Positions 16,278 through 25,130 of a DNA stretch of 64,000 nt are shown piece by piece (position 1 is the stretch's first letter; each line of letters begins with the position of its first letter). Source of the stretch: Candidatus Thiodiazotropha sp. LNASS1 (GTDB taxonomy: Bacteria > Pseudomonadota > Gammaproteobacteria > Chromatiales > Chromatiaceae); NCBI RefSeq assembly GCF_964212655.1, contig NZ_OZ156465.1, forward strand, positions 3,782,001-3,846,000, given 5' to 3'. The position numbers and the translations under genes are program-made. The notes beneath the pieces were generated by a model, which saw only the letters and a list, made by a program, of their open reading frames with translations, had not been told where the DNA came from and did not search any database.

Positions 16278-17000
16278 TCAGATAGCGATATCCAGATCGA
16301 TAGAGTCCTTGAGGATGCGAATTCGACGCTTTGAATTGACGATATATCCTGCTTTGTCGAGCTTGCCCAGCATTCGGCTGATCGATTCCGGTGTGGCGCC
16401 CAGGTAGCGTGCGATATCGGTTTTTGTCATGGTCAATTTGATTTCGTTTGTCTGATTGCCCTGCCGAACCCTCACACGATGCAGAAGATCGGTCAGGAAC
16501 CCCATCAGCCTTTGTGCCAACAAATGGTGATGGGTGGATAGGGCTTCATGCTCTTTATGTGCGATCACTCGGCCCAATTCGGCTATCAACTGGTTCTGCA
16601 GGTCGGGATATTCCTTCGCCAGGATCGCCCAATTGTCGAAGGTCAGTTCACATACCCAGGTTTTTTCGATGGCCAGGGCATCCGTGGCGAATCTGCGCTG
16701 GTGGATGCCATCCGCGCCGAACAGTTCCCCTGCCATGTAGAAACCGCTGATATGCAGATCCCCATCGAATGTGACCGTCTCTGTCTTGACGGTGCCGGCA
16801 TGGACGACATATAGCGCATTACAGGATTCTCCCGCACGGTAGATATACTCACCGGGAAGATAGGGACCGATATTGGTGGTGGTGGTCTGTCCAGCTTGGT
16901 CTATTTGGTCACAATTGAGTCCGACATTGACGAAAAAACGCCGGAACAGACAGTGGGCACAGCGATGGTGTTGCTTTACTACACGTAGTTTGGGACTCAT
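16278..17000 (-). CDS. CRP/FNR-family transcriptional regulator, FNR-like cysteines
   Basis: About 240 residues from the ATG at 17000; a TTG eight codons earlier is the alternative. A cyclic-nucleotide-binding-type beta barrel spans about 45-150 and a winged helix-turn-helix lies near 190-230 (MTKTDIARYLGATPESISRML). The N-terminus carries Cys14 and Cys17 (CAHC) and Cys30, and Cys117 (WVCEL) sits where FNR has its fourth ligand. An oxygen-labile [4Fe-4S] cluster is plausible. However, spacing between the second and third Cys is 12 residues, not the 5 of E. coli FNR. It may control anaerobic genes here, for example nrdD, which has an FNR-box-like palindrome upstream. Confidence 0.85.
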   Translation of the reverse strand: MSPKLRVVKQHHRCAHCLFRRFFVNVGLNCDQIDQAGQTTTTNIGPYLPGEYIYRAGESCNALYVVHAGTVKTETVTFDGDLHISGFYMAGELFGADGIHQRRFATDALAIEKTWVCELTFDNWAILAKEYPDLQNQLIAELGRVIAHKEHEALSTHHHLLAQRLMGFLTDLLHRVRVRQGNQTNEIKLTMTKTDIARYLGATPESISRMLGKLDKAGYIVNSKRRIRILKDSIDLDIAI

Positions 17001-17324
17001 GGTTAGCCTGTGATCGGAATGCAATGAAGCGGGTTGAAATAGGCTTTCATCGGGTATCGGGCATATATCGGCATCTTCTGGTTGCCGGGATAGTATACGC
17101 GATCATAAGTGTGGAATGTAGAGATATCATTGACAATTTTAAATGGCTCAGGAACCTTTTTCATGTAAAGAGTTGTCTTTTTGAGTGATCATCAGATTGC
17201 ATGTCCAGGCTGATTTTCTCGAACAGGCAGAGTGTGGTGATATTGGGATTGTTACTGATTTCCCTTTTGCCAATGGTGGGGCATTGTCCCAAATACCCAT
17301 TTCAGCCTTATCAGGATAAACATC
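17001..17324. other. intergenic region, divergent promoters expected
   Basis: About 320 bases between the regulator gene (minus) and the Sel1 gene (plus). A 64-codon frame with a hydrophobic start (17201-17395) overlaps the better-supported Sel1 gene and is not called. No operator is clear. Confidence 0.3.
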
Positions 17325-17708
17325 ATGATAATCAGATCAATACTCCTCCTAATAATTTTGATAATGCCGCTCACATCAGCTATTGCCGGATTTGAAGAGG
17401 GTGAGGCGGCGAATCGCAAGGGTGACCGGAATGCCGCCTTTGCCGAGTATCGGGCAGCGGCGTTGGCCGGTGACAGTCGCGCCTATGGGAAGCTTGGCAG
17501 TATGTATCTCTATGGTCTCGGCACCAAGAGGGATTACAGTATGGCCTATGTGTGGTTTGGTTTGAGCAAGGAGTCCGGTGATAAATATGGAGAACGTTTC
17601 CAGCAGACAGCTGCATCGGTGATGTCGGCCGAGGAGGTCCGGCAGGCAGAGGTGCTGCTGAATGACTACCGTATGAAGCTCGCAGGTCAGGAAGAGCAGG
17701 CCAATTAG
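17325..17708 (+). CDS. exported Sel1-repeat protein
   Basis: A 127-residue protein with a signal peptide (residues 1-21, cleavage near SAIA-GF). It is followed by Sel1-type alpha-alpha repeats: EEGEAANRKGDRNAAFAEYR, then GDSRAYGKLGSMYLYGLGT, then DYSMAYVWFGLSKESG. Only about two repeats are present, so it is a small scaffold or interaction protein in the periplasm. AGGAT stands 10 bases before ATG. No partner is indicated by the neighbours. Confidence 0.8.
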   Translation: MIIRSILLLIILIMPLTSAIAGFEEGEAANRKGDRNAAFAEYRAAALAGDSRAYGKLGSMYLYGLGTKRDYSMAYVWFGLSKESGDKYGERFQQTAASVMSAEEVRQAEVLLNDYRMKLAGQEEQAN

Positions 17709-18090
17709 CTGATGCCAGCCCTCTTTTTAGAAAAACCATTGTCCGCACACTGACCGGTGAATTCTGCAGAATGCCGGGCCGGCGTAAAAAATGACTCTGA
17801 CCTGATTGTTCGTCGTGTGCGACACGCCCATGATGCGTAGTCGTCATTATGACGGAATATTTCCAACTCTATACCACAGGTATTTACTCTGATTTATCCC
17901 AACCAAGAGCACTTGATATAGGGTAAGGCGTATTCGGGATTATTTTGTTAAAGAGTGAATAGAGCTGCACGAAAATGGCAAATAGGGTTACCGATTCGCC
18001 TGTTCTGATAGACGAATAAAAGACGTAAGCTATCAAAAAGACAGCTTGGATAGATAATTGCTTAAAGTCACGTCAAGTGGAGAAGTGATT
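17709..18090. other. intergenic region upstream of bacteriohemerythrin
   Basis: About 380 bases with no convincing frame. The AT-rich second half likely contains the promoter of the bacteriohemerythrin. I see no distinct operator. Confidence 0.3.
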
Positions 18091-18492
18091 ATGAAAGATT
18101 TGGTTTGGAACAAAACACTAAGTGTCGAGGTCGATGAGATCGACGAAGACCATCGCAGACTGGTGGATCTGTTCAATATTCTCAATCATGCTGTAGCGGA
18201 TGGGGATCCAGCGGACTATCAAGAGGCGGTATTGGAAGAACTGATATGTTGCACCGTCTGGCACTTCAGGCATGAAGAGCGCTTGATGCTGAAGTATGCC
18301 TATGAAGAATTTGAAGAGCACAAGACGGAACATCGGAATTTAATTGAAAGCGCCAAAGAGCTGCAGCAGAAATTCCTGCAGACAGATAGACAGATCGCGA
18401 ACAAGGATTTTGAGTTTCTGGAGCATTGGCTGACCGAGCATATCCTGGTTGCGGATATGAAGTTGGGCGCTTATCTTGCCGAAGTGATGTAG
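18091..18492 (+). CDS. bacteriohemerythrin
   Basis: Second hemerythrin of the window, 133 residues. The ATG at 18091 is chosen because GGAGAAG precedes it; an upstream TTG would add 11 unconserved residues. Diiron ligands are complete: His21 (EDHRR), His58 and Glu62 (HFRHEE), His77 and His81 (HKTEH), His117 and Asp122 (HILVAD). It has no targeting signal, so it is cytoplasmic. It is monocistronic, unlike the copy at 2098 that is coupled to a diguanylate cyclase. Likely roles are O2 storage or delivery to a membrane oxidase, or O2 sensing. Confidence 0.93.
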   Translation: MKDLVWNKTLSVEVDEIDEDHRRLVDLFNILNHAVADGDPADYQEAVLEELICCTVWHFRHEERLMLKYAYEEFEEHKTEHRNLIESAKELQQKFLQTDRQIANKDFEFLEHWLTEHILVADMKLGAYLAEVM

Positions 18493-18802
18493 TCGTCGTT
18501 TACCAGAGGTTTTTTTACGATAAAGAGGGTCAGAGAGCAATTGACTCTGATTTAATAAGCAATTTCCGCTGACCCCGTTTACGTTCTTTTGAATGGTAAT
18601 ATTCACCTAACAAAATATTTCCTGCTGTATATAGTGGTTGCATCGGAATTCCGAAAATGCCAACCGGGTGGCGAGTAGTGAATTGTGCCGAGTGATTCAT
18701 GGCAGCCGGCCATTTGGATATGTTTTTGCCGATACATGGACAATAAACTGGTTCGTTATGTCTGCAAGCTGAACCAGACATCAGCATAAGGAGATATAGA
18801 AT
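18493..18802. other. intergenic region with dispersed short repeat
   Basis: About 310 bases. It contains one copy of a short dispersed element (GGGTCAGAGAGCAATTG, 18527-18543) also found at 24713-24729, with related forms at about 23935, 26430 and 29350. No gene is supported. Confidence 0.5.
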
Positions 18803-19159
18803 ATGACTTATATTAACCGAGTCGTTCTTTTTACCGGTGCGCTGGCAACAATGATTGTTATATCAAGCGATACAGCCCTGGCAGCCTGTAATGCAACGGT
18901 GAATGGTCGTCCGATGACTCAGCAGGAGTGCGCCTTATCCATGCAGGTCTACGGCTATGTCATTCCGGGAGACTATCTGATGGATGGCTATGGCAACTGG
19001 GTCAATGCCAATAATCCCATGCACCGGGGGAATACCTACAGGGATGCACAAAGTTCACGTGGCGGTTCCTGGGGTGGCGGATCCTACGTCAGCCCCAGTA
19101 CTGTGTATGACTCAAGCGGTGGTTGTGAAGGGGGCGACTGCGTCAATATCATCGATTGA
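18803..19159 (+). CDS. exported hypothetical protein with cysteine pairs
   Basis: A 118-residue protein with a Sec signal peptide (cleavage near ALA-AC). The mature part has Cys pairs at ACNATVNGRPMTQQEC and, at the far C-terminus, GGCEGGDC, with a Gly/Ser-rich linker between. The middle YGYVIPGDYLMDGYGNWVNA resembles short exported proteins of unknown function. GGAG lies about 9 bases before ATG. No enzyme motif is present. Disulfide formation is likely; function is unknown. Confidence 0.7.
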   Translation: MTYINRVVLFTGALATMIVISSDTALAACNATVNGRPMTQQECALSMQVYGYVIPGDYLMDGYGNWVNANNPMHRGNTYRDAQSSRGGSWGGGSYVSPSTVYDSSGGCEGGDCVNIID

Positions 19160-19382
19160 AATTTACCTCATTGCTTATCACAGTTGATTGCATAGCGATA
19201 AACCTGCTGATTGGGGATGCGTCCCGGCCCTGGAACGGTTAAATGGGAACGGATCCGAGTTGAGTGGCTGTCCGGTCGTCATCGCGATGGCATCTGTATG
19301 GGTAATGGGGTAATAGCCTGAATATCATCAACCGTAGTGAGAGCATGTTATTTCGGCCGGTTATTTGTCTACCATTCAACCT

Positions 19383-19652
19383 ATGCCGACGCTCTCGTTT
19401 ACCTCCAATCTCACACGCCACACCCCTTGCCCGGACGCGGCCTTCGAGGCGGCGACGGTGGCCCAGCTCTTCGACTGTTATTTCAGCCAGTGGCCGGACG
19501 TGCGGAGCTATGTGCTGGATGATCAGGGGGCGGTGCGTAACCATGTCATCGTGATGGTGGATGGCCGGGGTCTGCATGACCGGCGGCGATTGAGCGACGC
19601 ATTGGGATCGGAAAGCGAGGTCTTCGTCATTCAGGCACTCTCGGGAGGCTAG
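19383..19652 (+). CDS. MoaD/ThiS-like small sulfur-carrier protein
   Basis: An 89-residue ubiquitin-like protein. The fold is suggested by the initial beta strand, the AATVAQLFDCYFSQWPDVRSYVLDDQG region, HVIVMVDGRGL, and the C-terminal Gly-Gly (QALSGG) that is thiocarboxylated in MoaD and ThiS. It starts with ATG at 19383; an upstream TTG in frame is less likely. It lies just ahead of a beta-propeller gene with which such proteins are often paired. No MoaE, ThiG or E1-like partner is in the window, so the acceptor pathway is unknown. Confidence 0.75.
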   Translation: MPTLSFTSNLTRHTPCPDAAFEAATVAQLFDCYFSQWPDVRSYVLDDQGAVRNHVIVMVDGRGLHDRRRLSDALGSESEVFVIQALSGG

Positions 19653-19655
19653 ACC

Positions 19656-20762
19656 ATGGGTGATCGTTTACTGGTGGGAACGCATAAAGGACTGTTTCGC
19701 GTGGTACGGGTAGGCGAGGGGTGCTGGGAGATCGAGCGGAGCTGGTTTTTAGGTGATCCGGTTTCCACGGTATTGGCGGTGCCGGGCAGCGGTCACATCC
19801 ATGCCGCTCTGGACTTGGGCCATTTCGGCGTCAAAATGCAGCGTTCCCGGGACGACGGCGACAACTGGATCGAGGCATCGGTGCCCGCCTATCCCGACAA
19901 GCCGGACGGTCTGGAGGACAAGGATCCTTTCCGCGGCCTTGAGATCCCCTGGAGCACCCAGAAGATCTGGTCCCTGGCGGCAGGCATGCCCGGGGAACTC
20001 TGGTGCGGTGTCATCCCCGGCGGTCTCTTCCGTTCCACCGACGGTGGCGACAGTTGGACACTGATGCGGGCCCTGTGGGACGACCCTAGACGCAGGCAAT
20101 GGATGGGTGGTGGCTACGACTTCGCCGGCATCCACTCGATCTTGGTCGATCCCCGCGATCAGGCCCATGTCACGGTCGGTGTATCGGTTGGCGGGGTCTG
20201 GACCACAACCGACAGCGGGGCCAACTGGGAACTGATCGGCGAGGGTCTGCGCAGCGCCTATATGCCGCCTGACCAGGCAGCCGATCCACTCACCCAGGAT
20301 CCCCATCGCATCGTGCATTGTCCCGCTTCTCCGGACCGCCTCTGGATGCAGCACCATAACGGCATCTTCGTCAGTGACGACGGAGGCAGGCGCTGGCGGG
20401 AGCTGGAGGATGTCCATCCATCCGGTTTCGGTTTTGCGGTTGCGGTACACCCCACCGATCCCGACACCGCCTGGTTCGTCCCCGCCCAAAAGGATGAGCA
20501 GCGCATTCCCGTTGATGGGCGGCTGGTGGTTACCCGCACCCGCAACGGTGGCGAACGGTTCGAAGTCCTCGCTACCGGCCTGCCGCAGACCCACGCCTAC
20601 GACCTGGTCTATCGGCATGCTCTGGCGGTCGATGACCCGGGTGAAAGGCTCGCCTTCGGCAGCACCACAGGCTCACTCTGGGTCAGCGAGGATCAGGGCG
20701 ACACCTGGCAGGCCATCAGCCATCATCTGCCGCCAATCTTGTGTGTTCAGTTCCTCGTCTGA
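19656..20762 (+). CDS. BNR/Asp-box beta-propeller protein
   Basis: A 368-residue cytoplasmic protein built of repeated Asp-box turns: SRDDGDNW, STDGGDSW, TTDSGANW, SDDGGRRW, TRNGGERF and SEDQGDTW. These mark six blades of a sialidase- or Vps10-like propeller. It has no signal peptide, so it is unlikely to be an extracellular sialidase, and no sialidase arginine triad is apparent. The MoaD-like gene ends three bases upstream, so the two form one operon. Proteins of this type are regularly found with a MoaD-like partner, but their reaction is not established. A radical SAM gene follows 35 bases downstream. Confidence 0.8.
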   Translation: MGDRLLVGTHKGLFRVVRVGEGCWEIERSWFLGDPVSTVLAVPGSGHIHAALDLGHFGVKMQRSRDDGDNWIEASVPAYPDKPDGLEDKDPFRGLEIPWSTQKIWSLAAGMPGELWCGVIPGGLFRSTDGGDSWTLMRALWDDPRRRQWMGGGYDFAGIHSILVDPRDQAHVTVGVSVGGVWTTTDSGANWELIGEGLRSAYMPPDQAADPLTQDPHRIVHCPASPDRLWMQHHNGIFVSDDGGRRWRELEDVHPSGFGFAVAVHPTDPDTAWFVPAQKDEQRIPVDGRLVVTRTRNGGERFEVLATGLPQTHAYDLVYRHALAVDDPGERLAFGSTTGSLWVSEDQGDTWQAISHHLPPILCVQFLV

Positions 20763-20797
20763 CAACCTTGAAAGCTTGCTGATACTATAATCGCCCC

Positions 20798-21685
20798 ATG
20801 TTGTTAAACTATATCGAACCCGTCTTCCGTCCCCCCAGCGAAGCGGAGTCATTGATCCTGCAGGTCACCAATGGCTGTTCCTGGAACAGATGCACCTTCT
20901 GTGAGATGTATACGGAACCGCAGAAGCGATTCAAACCCAACCCCATCGAAGCCATCCGTGAAGAGCTAGCGCAATTTGTTAGCATGAACATTCCGGTGCG
21001 GCGTGTGTTTCTCGCCGACGGCGATGCGATGACGCTCTCATATCGCCGATTGCATCAGATCATGCAGGCCATTAACGAATATCTACCCGATATCCAACGG
21101 GTATCGGCTTATTGCCTGCCGCGCAACATCAAAAACAAGTCAGTCGATGAATTGCAGGCACTGCGTCAGATGGGCCTGGATCTGGTCTATGTCGGTTGCG
21201 AAACCGGCGATGATCTGGTGCTGGAACGGGTCGAAAAAGGCGAGACCTGGCAAACTTCGCTGGATGCCCTGTTGAAGCTGCAGCAGGCGGGAATCAGGCG
21301 TTCGGTGATGATTCTGAACGGCCTTGGCGGGGTACGCTACAGCGAACAGCATGCACTCAATTCGGCTTCGTTGATGAACGAATCGCAACCCGAATATCTC
21401 GCCACGCTGGTGGTCAGCTTCCCAAAGGGGCAGCAGCGTCTGGTGCAGGGTTACGCCGGGGAGTTCGAAGCGTTGAATCTGCGTCAGCTGCTCGAGGAGA
21501 TGGAGATACTGCTATCCGCACTCGAACTCGAAAAAACGATATTCCGCAGCGATCATGCGTCGAATTATCTGATACTCAAAGGCGTGCTGAGTAAGGACAA
21601 GGAGCGGTTATTGAGCCAGGTCCGAAGCGCCATCGCACACCCCGAGTCGATGAGACTTCGCGCGGAATGGCAAAGAGGTTTGTAA
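20798..21685 (+). CDS. radical SAM protein
   Basis: A 295-residue radical SAM enzyme. The cluster motif is C-x4-C-x2-C (Cys27, Cys32, Cys35 in NGCSWNRCTFCEMY), an extended spacing seen in a defined radical SAM subgroup. Further features are GCETGDDLVLERVEKG, typical of HemN/Elp3-like barrels, and FLADGDAM. No extra C-terminal iron-sulfur domain is seen. The substrate is unknown. Its position 35 bases after the propeller gene suggests shared transcription with the MoaD-like and propeller genes, which may indicate sulfur or cofactor chemistry; this is inference. Confidence 0.85.
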   Translation: MLLNYIEPVFRPPSEAESLILQVTNGCSWNRCTFCEMYTEPQKRFKPNPIEAIREELAQFVSMNIPVRRVFLADGDAMTLSYRRLHQIMQAINEYLPDIQRVSAYCLPRNIKNKSVDELQALRQMGLDLVYVGCETGDDLVLERVEKGETWQTSLDALLKLQQAGIRRSVMILNGLGGVRYSEQHALNSASLMNESQPEYLATLVVSFPKGQQRLVQGYAGEFEALNLRQLLEEMEILLSALELEKTIFRSDHASNYLILKGVLSKDKERLLSQVRSAIAHPESMRLRAEWQRGL

Positions 21686-21766
21686 GGCTTTAACCTCAAC
21701 GCTGAAATGGGCTCTATCCGTTGAAAATTGCCTGTAATAAATGCATGCAACCTGAAAGGAATGCGG

Positions 21767-22153
21767 TCACTTATCTGCCAGGGCCTCAACTGAAGCAATC
21801 ATGTAGTCAACTGCCTGGCGAACCTGTTCATCCTTGAGACGGTCATTGCCGCCCCGGGGTGGCATGCGATACTTACCGTCGTCCCCCTTGATGCCGCTCA
21901 ACGCACTCCGATAGAGGGCAGGCGCGCCTTTTTCGATCCGTGGAGCCCATGCGATTGTATCTGTCACAGCCGGCGCACCTGAGACCCCCAGGAGGTGACA
22001 GTTACGACAGGTTCCCATCCAGATACTGCGTCCCTTTGCAAGACGTTTTTCCGCGAAACGCGGCATATCCGGTATTGCCCCGGCTTCCGGCGGCTGCTCG
22101 CCACAGCCGGTGAGCAGATAGAGACAGATTGTGGAAAATAGGACGCGTGACAT
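21767..22153 (-). CDS. c-type monohaem cytochrome lipoprotein (cytochrome c5-like)
   Basis: The ATG at 22153 gives a 128-residue protein with a lipoprotein signal (lipobox LTGC), so it is a membrane-anchored periplasmic electron carrier. One haem site, CRNCH, follows GRSIWMGT. The likely distal ligand is Met in YRMPPRGG. The general layout (haem motif, GAPAVTD, WAPRIEKG, DYMIASVEAL) matches class I cytochromes of the c5 type. The partner oxidase or reductase is not adjacent. A TTG further upstream would hide the lipobox and is less likely. Confidence 0.85.
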   Translation of the reverse strand: MSRVLFSTICLYLLTGCGEQPPEAGAIPDMPRFAEKRLAKGRSIWMGTCRNCHLLGVSGAPAVTDTIAWAPRIEKGAPALYRSALSGIKGDDGKYRMPPRGGNDRLKDEQVRQAVDYMIASVEALADK

Positions 22154-22225
22154 AATTGCGCTTAATCGAAACAGGGAAACAAGAGCAGGAGTATAGATCA
22201 AAGATCTATTATTGGAGGTCGTTCC

Positions 22226-23107
22226 TCAATCCAATTGACGGTCATTGATTGTCACCAGGTCACGGTAAGCGTGCCAGGTGCCATGGGCAGCCAGGGGGAA
22301 TCCGATAATAAAACCGAGAAATGCCGTCATGAAACAGGCATAAATAATAGTGACCAGCATCCCTCCCCATAGCAGCATGGACACCAGGTTGTAGCGAACC
22401 GCGGCCAGGCTGGTACGCATGGCGGATATGAAACTGACAGGACGATCCATCAGCATTGGGATGGAAACCGCACTGAGGGCAAACACCGCGATGGCCACCA
22501 TTCCACCGACAAAGGTGCCTACAGAGAGTATCTGGAGGCCCTCCCAGGAACCTAGGACCACCGATATGTATCCCTGCCAATCGGAAGGAATCTGGCCGTC
22601 ATAAAAAGAGAAGAATATCAGTCTTGCCAGCATAAACCAGACAACAAAGCTGACCAGCAATACCACTCCCATACTGAATAGCTGAAACCTGTTTTGGGAC
22701 CAAGCGAGGCTCGCCACTTTCAGACTGGAATTCTCGTTATGCTCCAGCTGCTGGCTGATTGAGTATGGACCTATACCGATGAATGGCGCGATCAGCAGAA
22801 AACCCGCCAGTAACGGTAGAAGCAGGTAATAGTTACCGGTGACGATGACTCCAACGGAAATCACAATGCTCAGCAGGGTTAGACTGGTGCCGAAGAACAG
22901 GCTCTGGCCAGGTGCCTGTTGAATATCTTTCCAAGCCGCGGCGAGCCACTGCCAAACCTGCTCCGTGGGTATCTCATTTATCCCAATGTTTTCCGTTTTG
23001 TTAATTTTAAGTGTGTAAACTTGTTTCATGATCAAACCAAAAGAACCCGTGGTCAGTAGGAGACCAACCGAGAATAGCAGAAATGGCTGTTCTTTGAATA
23101 CTGACAT
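22226..23107 (-). CDS. DUF2189-type polytopic membrane protein
   Basis: A 293-residue inner-membrane protein with about six to seven hydrophobic helices. The segment VWQWLAAAWKDIQQAPGQSLFFG and the later helices ending in FPLAAHGTWHAYRDLV match the DUF2189 family, whose function is unknown. The first 26 residues form an extra hydrophobic stretch; an alternative start at 23029 (MKQVYTLK) would remove it and agree better with usual family length. The cytochrome gene next to it is on the same strand with a 72-base gap. Confidence 0.75.
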   Translation of the reverse strand: MSVFKEQPFLLFSVGLLLTTGSFGLIMKQVYTLKINKTENIGINEIPTEQVWQWLAAAWKDIQQAPGQSLFFGTSLTLLSIVISVGVIVTGNYYLLLPLLAGFLLIAPFIGIGPYSISQQLEHNENSSLKVASLAWSQNRFQLFSMGVVLLVSFVVWFMLARLIFFSFYDGQIPSDWQGYISVVLGSWEGLQILSVGTFVGGMVAIAVFALSAVSIPMLMDRPVSFISAMRTSLAAVRYNLVSMLLWGGMLVTIIYACFMTAFLGFIIGFPLAAHGTWHAYRDLVTINDRQLD

Positions 23108-23259
23108 CTTACCATCCCAGCGAAGATCTCAGGTGGTATTGCGCATTTAAGTATGGCCCTGGGTTTGTATCGTTAAAGTAGCTGATTCTTATAAAGCACA
23201 TGGGCAATTGATCCGTTAATATGGATTAATGTCGCCTGACTGAGGAGGTGTGACCGAGA

Positions 23260-23853
23260 ATGAGGGGATGGATACTATTTGCTGCGATTGCGGGTCTCGT
23301 TTGGTGGTTGCTGTCCGAGGATCCGATTCGTTATGGGCCAGGCGTTATTGCAGCAAAGCCGCCGATTCAGATTGCCGTCGATGATATGCAGGTCTTCCAT
23401 CATCGGGGTTACTCGATAAAACCTATGGCCCGGTTCGAGATGTCTGCCCGGGTGCTTGGTCGTGAAGATTACAGCTTTGACCGGGAGGCGGAACTGGCGC
23501 CGATCGACCTCGCCGTGGGTTGGGGGCCCATGTCAGATGAACATGTCCTGGACAGGATCGAGATCAGTCAAGGTGGACGCTGGTATCGCTGGCACGCCCG
23601 GGAGATGCCATTGAAGAGGCGGGAGATCCAGTACAACAGCGCCAATATGCATATGATCCCAAAAGACGAGGTTATCGCTGATTTGCTCGATGAAGTGCGG
23701 CTTGGCCATATCGTGCATCTGCGGGGCTACCTGGTAGAGGCCCGCGCACCGGATGGCTGGTACTGGCGCAGTTCATTATCCAGAAAGGACACAGGAGCCC
23801 GGGCCTGTGAACTCATCTATGTCGAAAGCCTGTCGATCGAAGGACCGAGCTGA
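23260..23853 (+). CDS. conserved hypothetical protein with N-terminal membrane anchor
   Basis: A 197-residue protein with one N-terminal hydrophobic segment (residues 4-19) serving as a signal anchor. The mature domain contains many aromatic and charged residues: FHHRGYSIKPMARFEMSARVL, then PIDLAVGWGPMSD, then RWYRWHAREMPL, then HIVHLRGYLVEA. Proteins of this type occur widely in proteobacteria without assigned function. A GGAGG ribosome site precedes the start. It stands alone at the border of the repeat-rich accessory region. Confidence 0.7.
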   Translation: MRGWILFAAIAGLVWWLLSEDPIRYGPGVIAAKPPIQIAVDDMQVFHHRGYSIKPMARFEMSARVLGREDYSFDREAELAPIDLAVGWGPMSDEHVLDRIEISQGGRWYRWHAREMPLKRREIQYNSANMHMIPKDEVIADLLDEVRLGHIVHLRGYLVEARAPDGWYWRSSLSRKDTGARACELIYVESLSIEGPS

Positions 23854-23934
23854 GTGAGATGGTGAGGTGAGGGAAATTGAAGGTAGCAAAGAGCATACAA
23901 GGGATCGTAGAGGAATTGTTTCTTATACTAGAGG

Positions 23935-23956
23935 CAATTCCTCTCTGGCCCCATTA
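23935..23956. repeat. dispersed short repeat, variant copy
   Basis: CAATTCCTCTCTGGCCCCATT is a diverged reverse-orientation copy of the GGGTCAGAGAGCAATTG element seen at 18527 and 24713. A further partial copy (AAATTGTTCTGTGACCCCATTT) lies about 35 bases downstream. Confidence 0.45.
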
Positions 23957-24082
23957 TTCCGAATATAAGAAGAAATTGTTCTGTGACCCCATTTCTTAGT
24001 TGAGCCTTGTAGCGGTGAAGATATAAAGATATATCAAAATAAAATATCAAAACTTAGCATATAACGGTAAACTACACTGATC

Positions 24083-24691
24083 ATGAAAAACAACACATTT
24101 TCTCTTTCTTTGATAGTCACTATATCGTTAATGTTTGCTGCCTGTGGCGATGCTATCGAACCACCTCACCAAAGTCCGTCACAATAACAGCACACCCAAC
24201 CACCGTAAGCCGTTTCGCTGCCACTGAAAAATCCGAGCTTCGAACAGTCTGATCAATACCTTGAAGGCTGGGGGTTTTCACAGCATGCGGGAGAACAGGC
24301 GTACGCAGTATCCATCGACACAACTGACAGTACCGATGGCAAAAACAGTTACCGTATCGAACACAAGCTGGTTCAGGCCTGGGGAATGATCAGTCAATGG
24401 TTACCGCTTGATTATGTCACGGGAAAATCCATCAAACTGACCGACATGATTAAAAGCGAAAACCTGGGTCCGGATGGTTTCGACCTCAATCTGGTGTTTC
24501 GAAAAGCCAAACGAAAAGTCATTGGAAATATCGGTACAGAAGTAATCACAGGCACCAATAGCTGGCAACGGATTGTAGCAACAGGCGTTATCCTTGCCGA
24601 TACGGCTCATTTGCAGATTACAGCAGTGTTGAATGACGCTGGTACTGCTTGGCTGGATGATGTTCGGGTTAGCATCACCGATGAGAACTGA
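24083..24691 (+). pseudogene. decayed lipoprotein gene with two in-frame stops
   Basis: One reading frame runs from ATG 24083 to 24691 but is interrupted by TAA at 24185-24187 and TAA at 24206-24208. The first part is a good lipoprotein signal (lipobox FAACGD). After the stops the frame continues with VSLPLKNPSFEQSDQYLEGW and ends in a beta-rich domain resembling a carbohydrate-binding or DUF642-like jelly roll (NPSFE near the start, AHLQITAVLNDAGTAWLDDVRV at the end). The last 101 codons could be read from an internal ATG but would lack export signal and ribosome site. It is most likely a pseudogene. Confidence 0.65.
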
Positions 24692-25130
24692 TGCCTAGCT
24701 GGAATATAAAGGGGGTCAGAGAGCAATTGTCACAAAAAAAAGCTATTCCTCCCTGGCCTTGTTTTTCTTGAATTATTCAAGGCTATAACTATTCTTCCTA
24801 GGAAAGCATTCTGTACACTTGCTTATTACTATTTAGGGGATTTCTTATGCTCCTTGGGTTGAGGATTTGTTAACAAGAAAATAGGTGTCTGATATATTAA
24901 TACTCCTCGATTGTAGTGGCATACAGCCATGATAATTTGTGTAACAGAAAGTAGATTTACAACTAATTATGGAACAGATCGCATGTTAATAATTATTATT
25001 AATGCGATTGGAGAAATGCGAACAAGAATTTTATGGATCATCAATCTTAATAAAAAGGGGGTCTGTCTCATAAAGATTTACAAGTAATGCATTCTGAAGG
25101 ATTCATATTAATCTAGAGGGAGAATCGACG
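24692..25130. other. AT-rich intergenic region with repeat copy
   Basis: About 440 bases. It starts with a copy of the dispersed GGGTCAGAGAGCAATTG element (24713-24729) and becomes markedly AT-rich before the OMPLA-like gene. No gene is supported. Confidence 0.45.

Noticed and set aside
24386-24691. Independent 101-residue protein
   Set aside because: The same frame extends upstream to a lipoprotein signal beyond two stops, so it is better read as part of a decayed gene.
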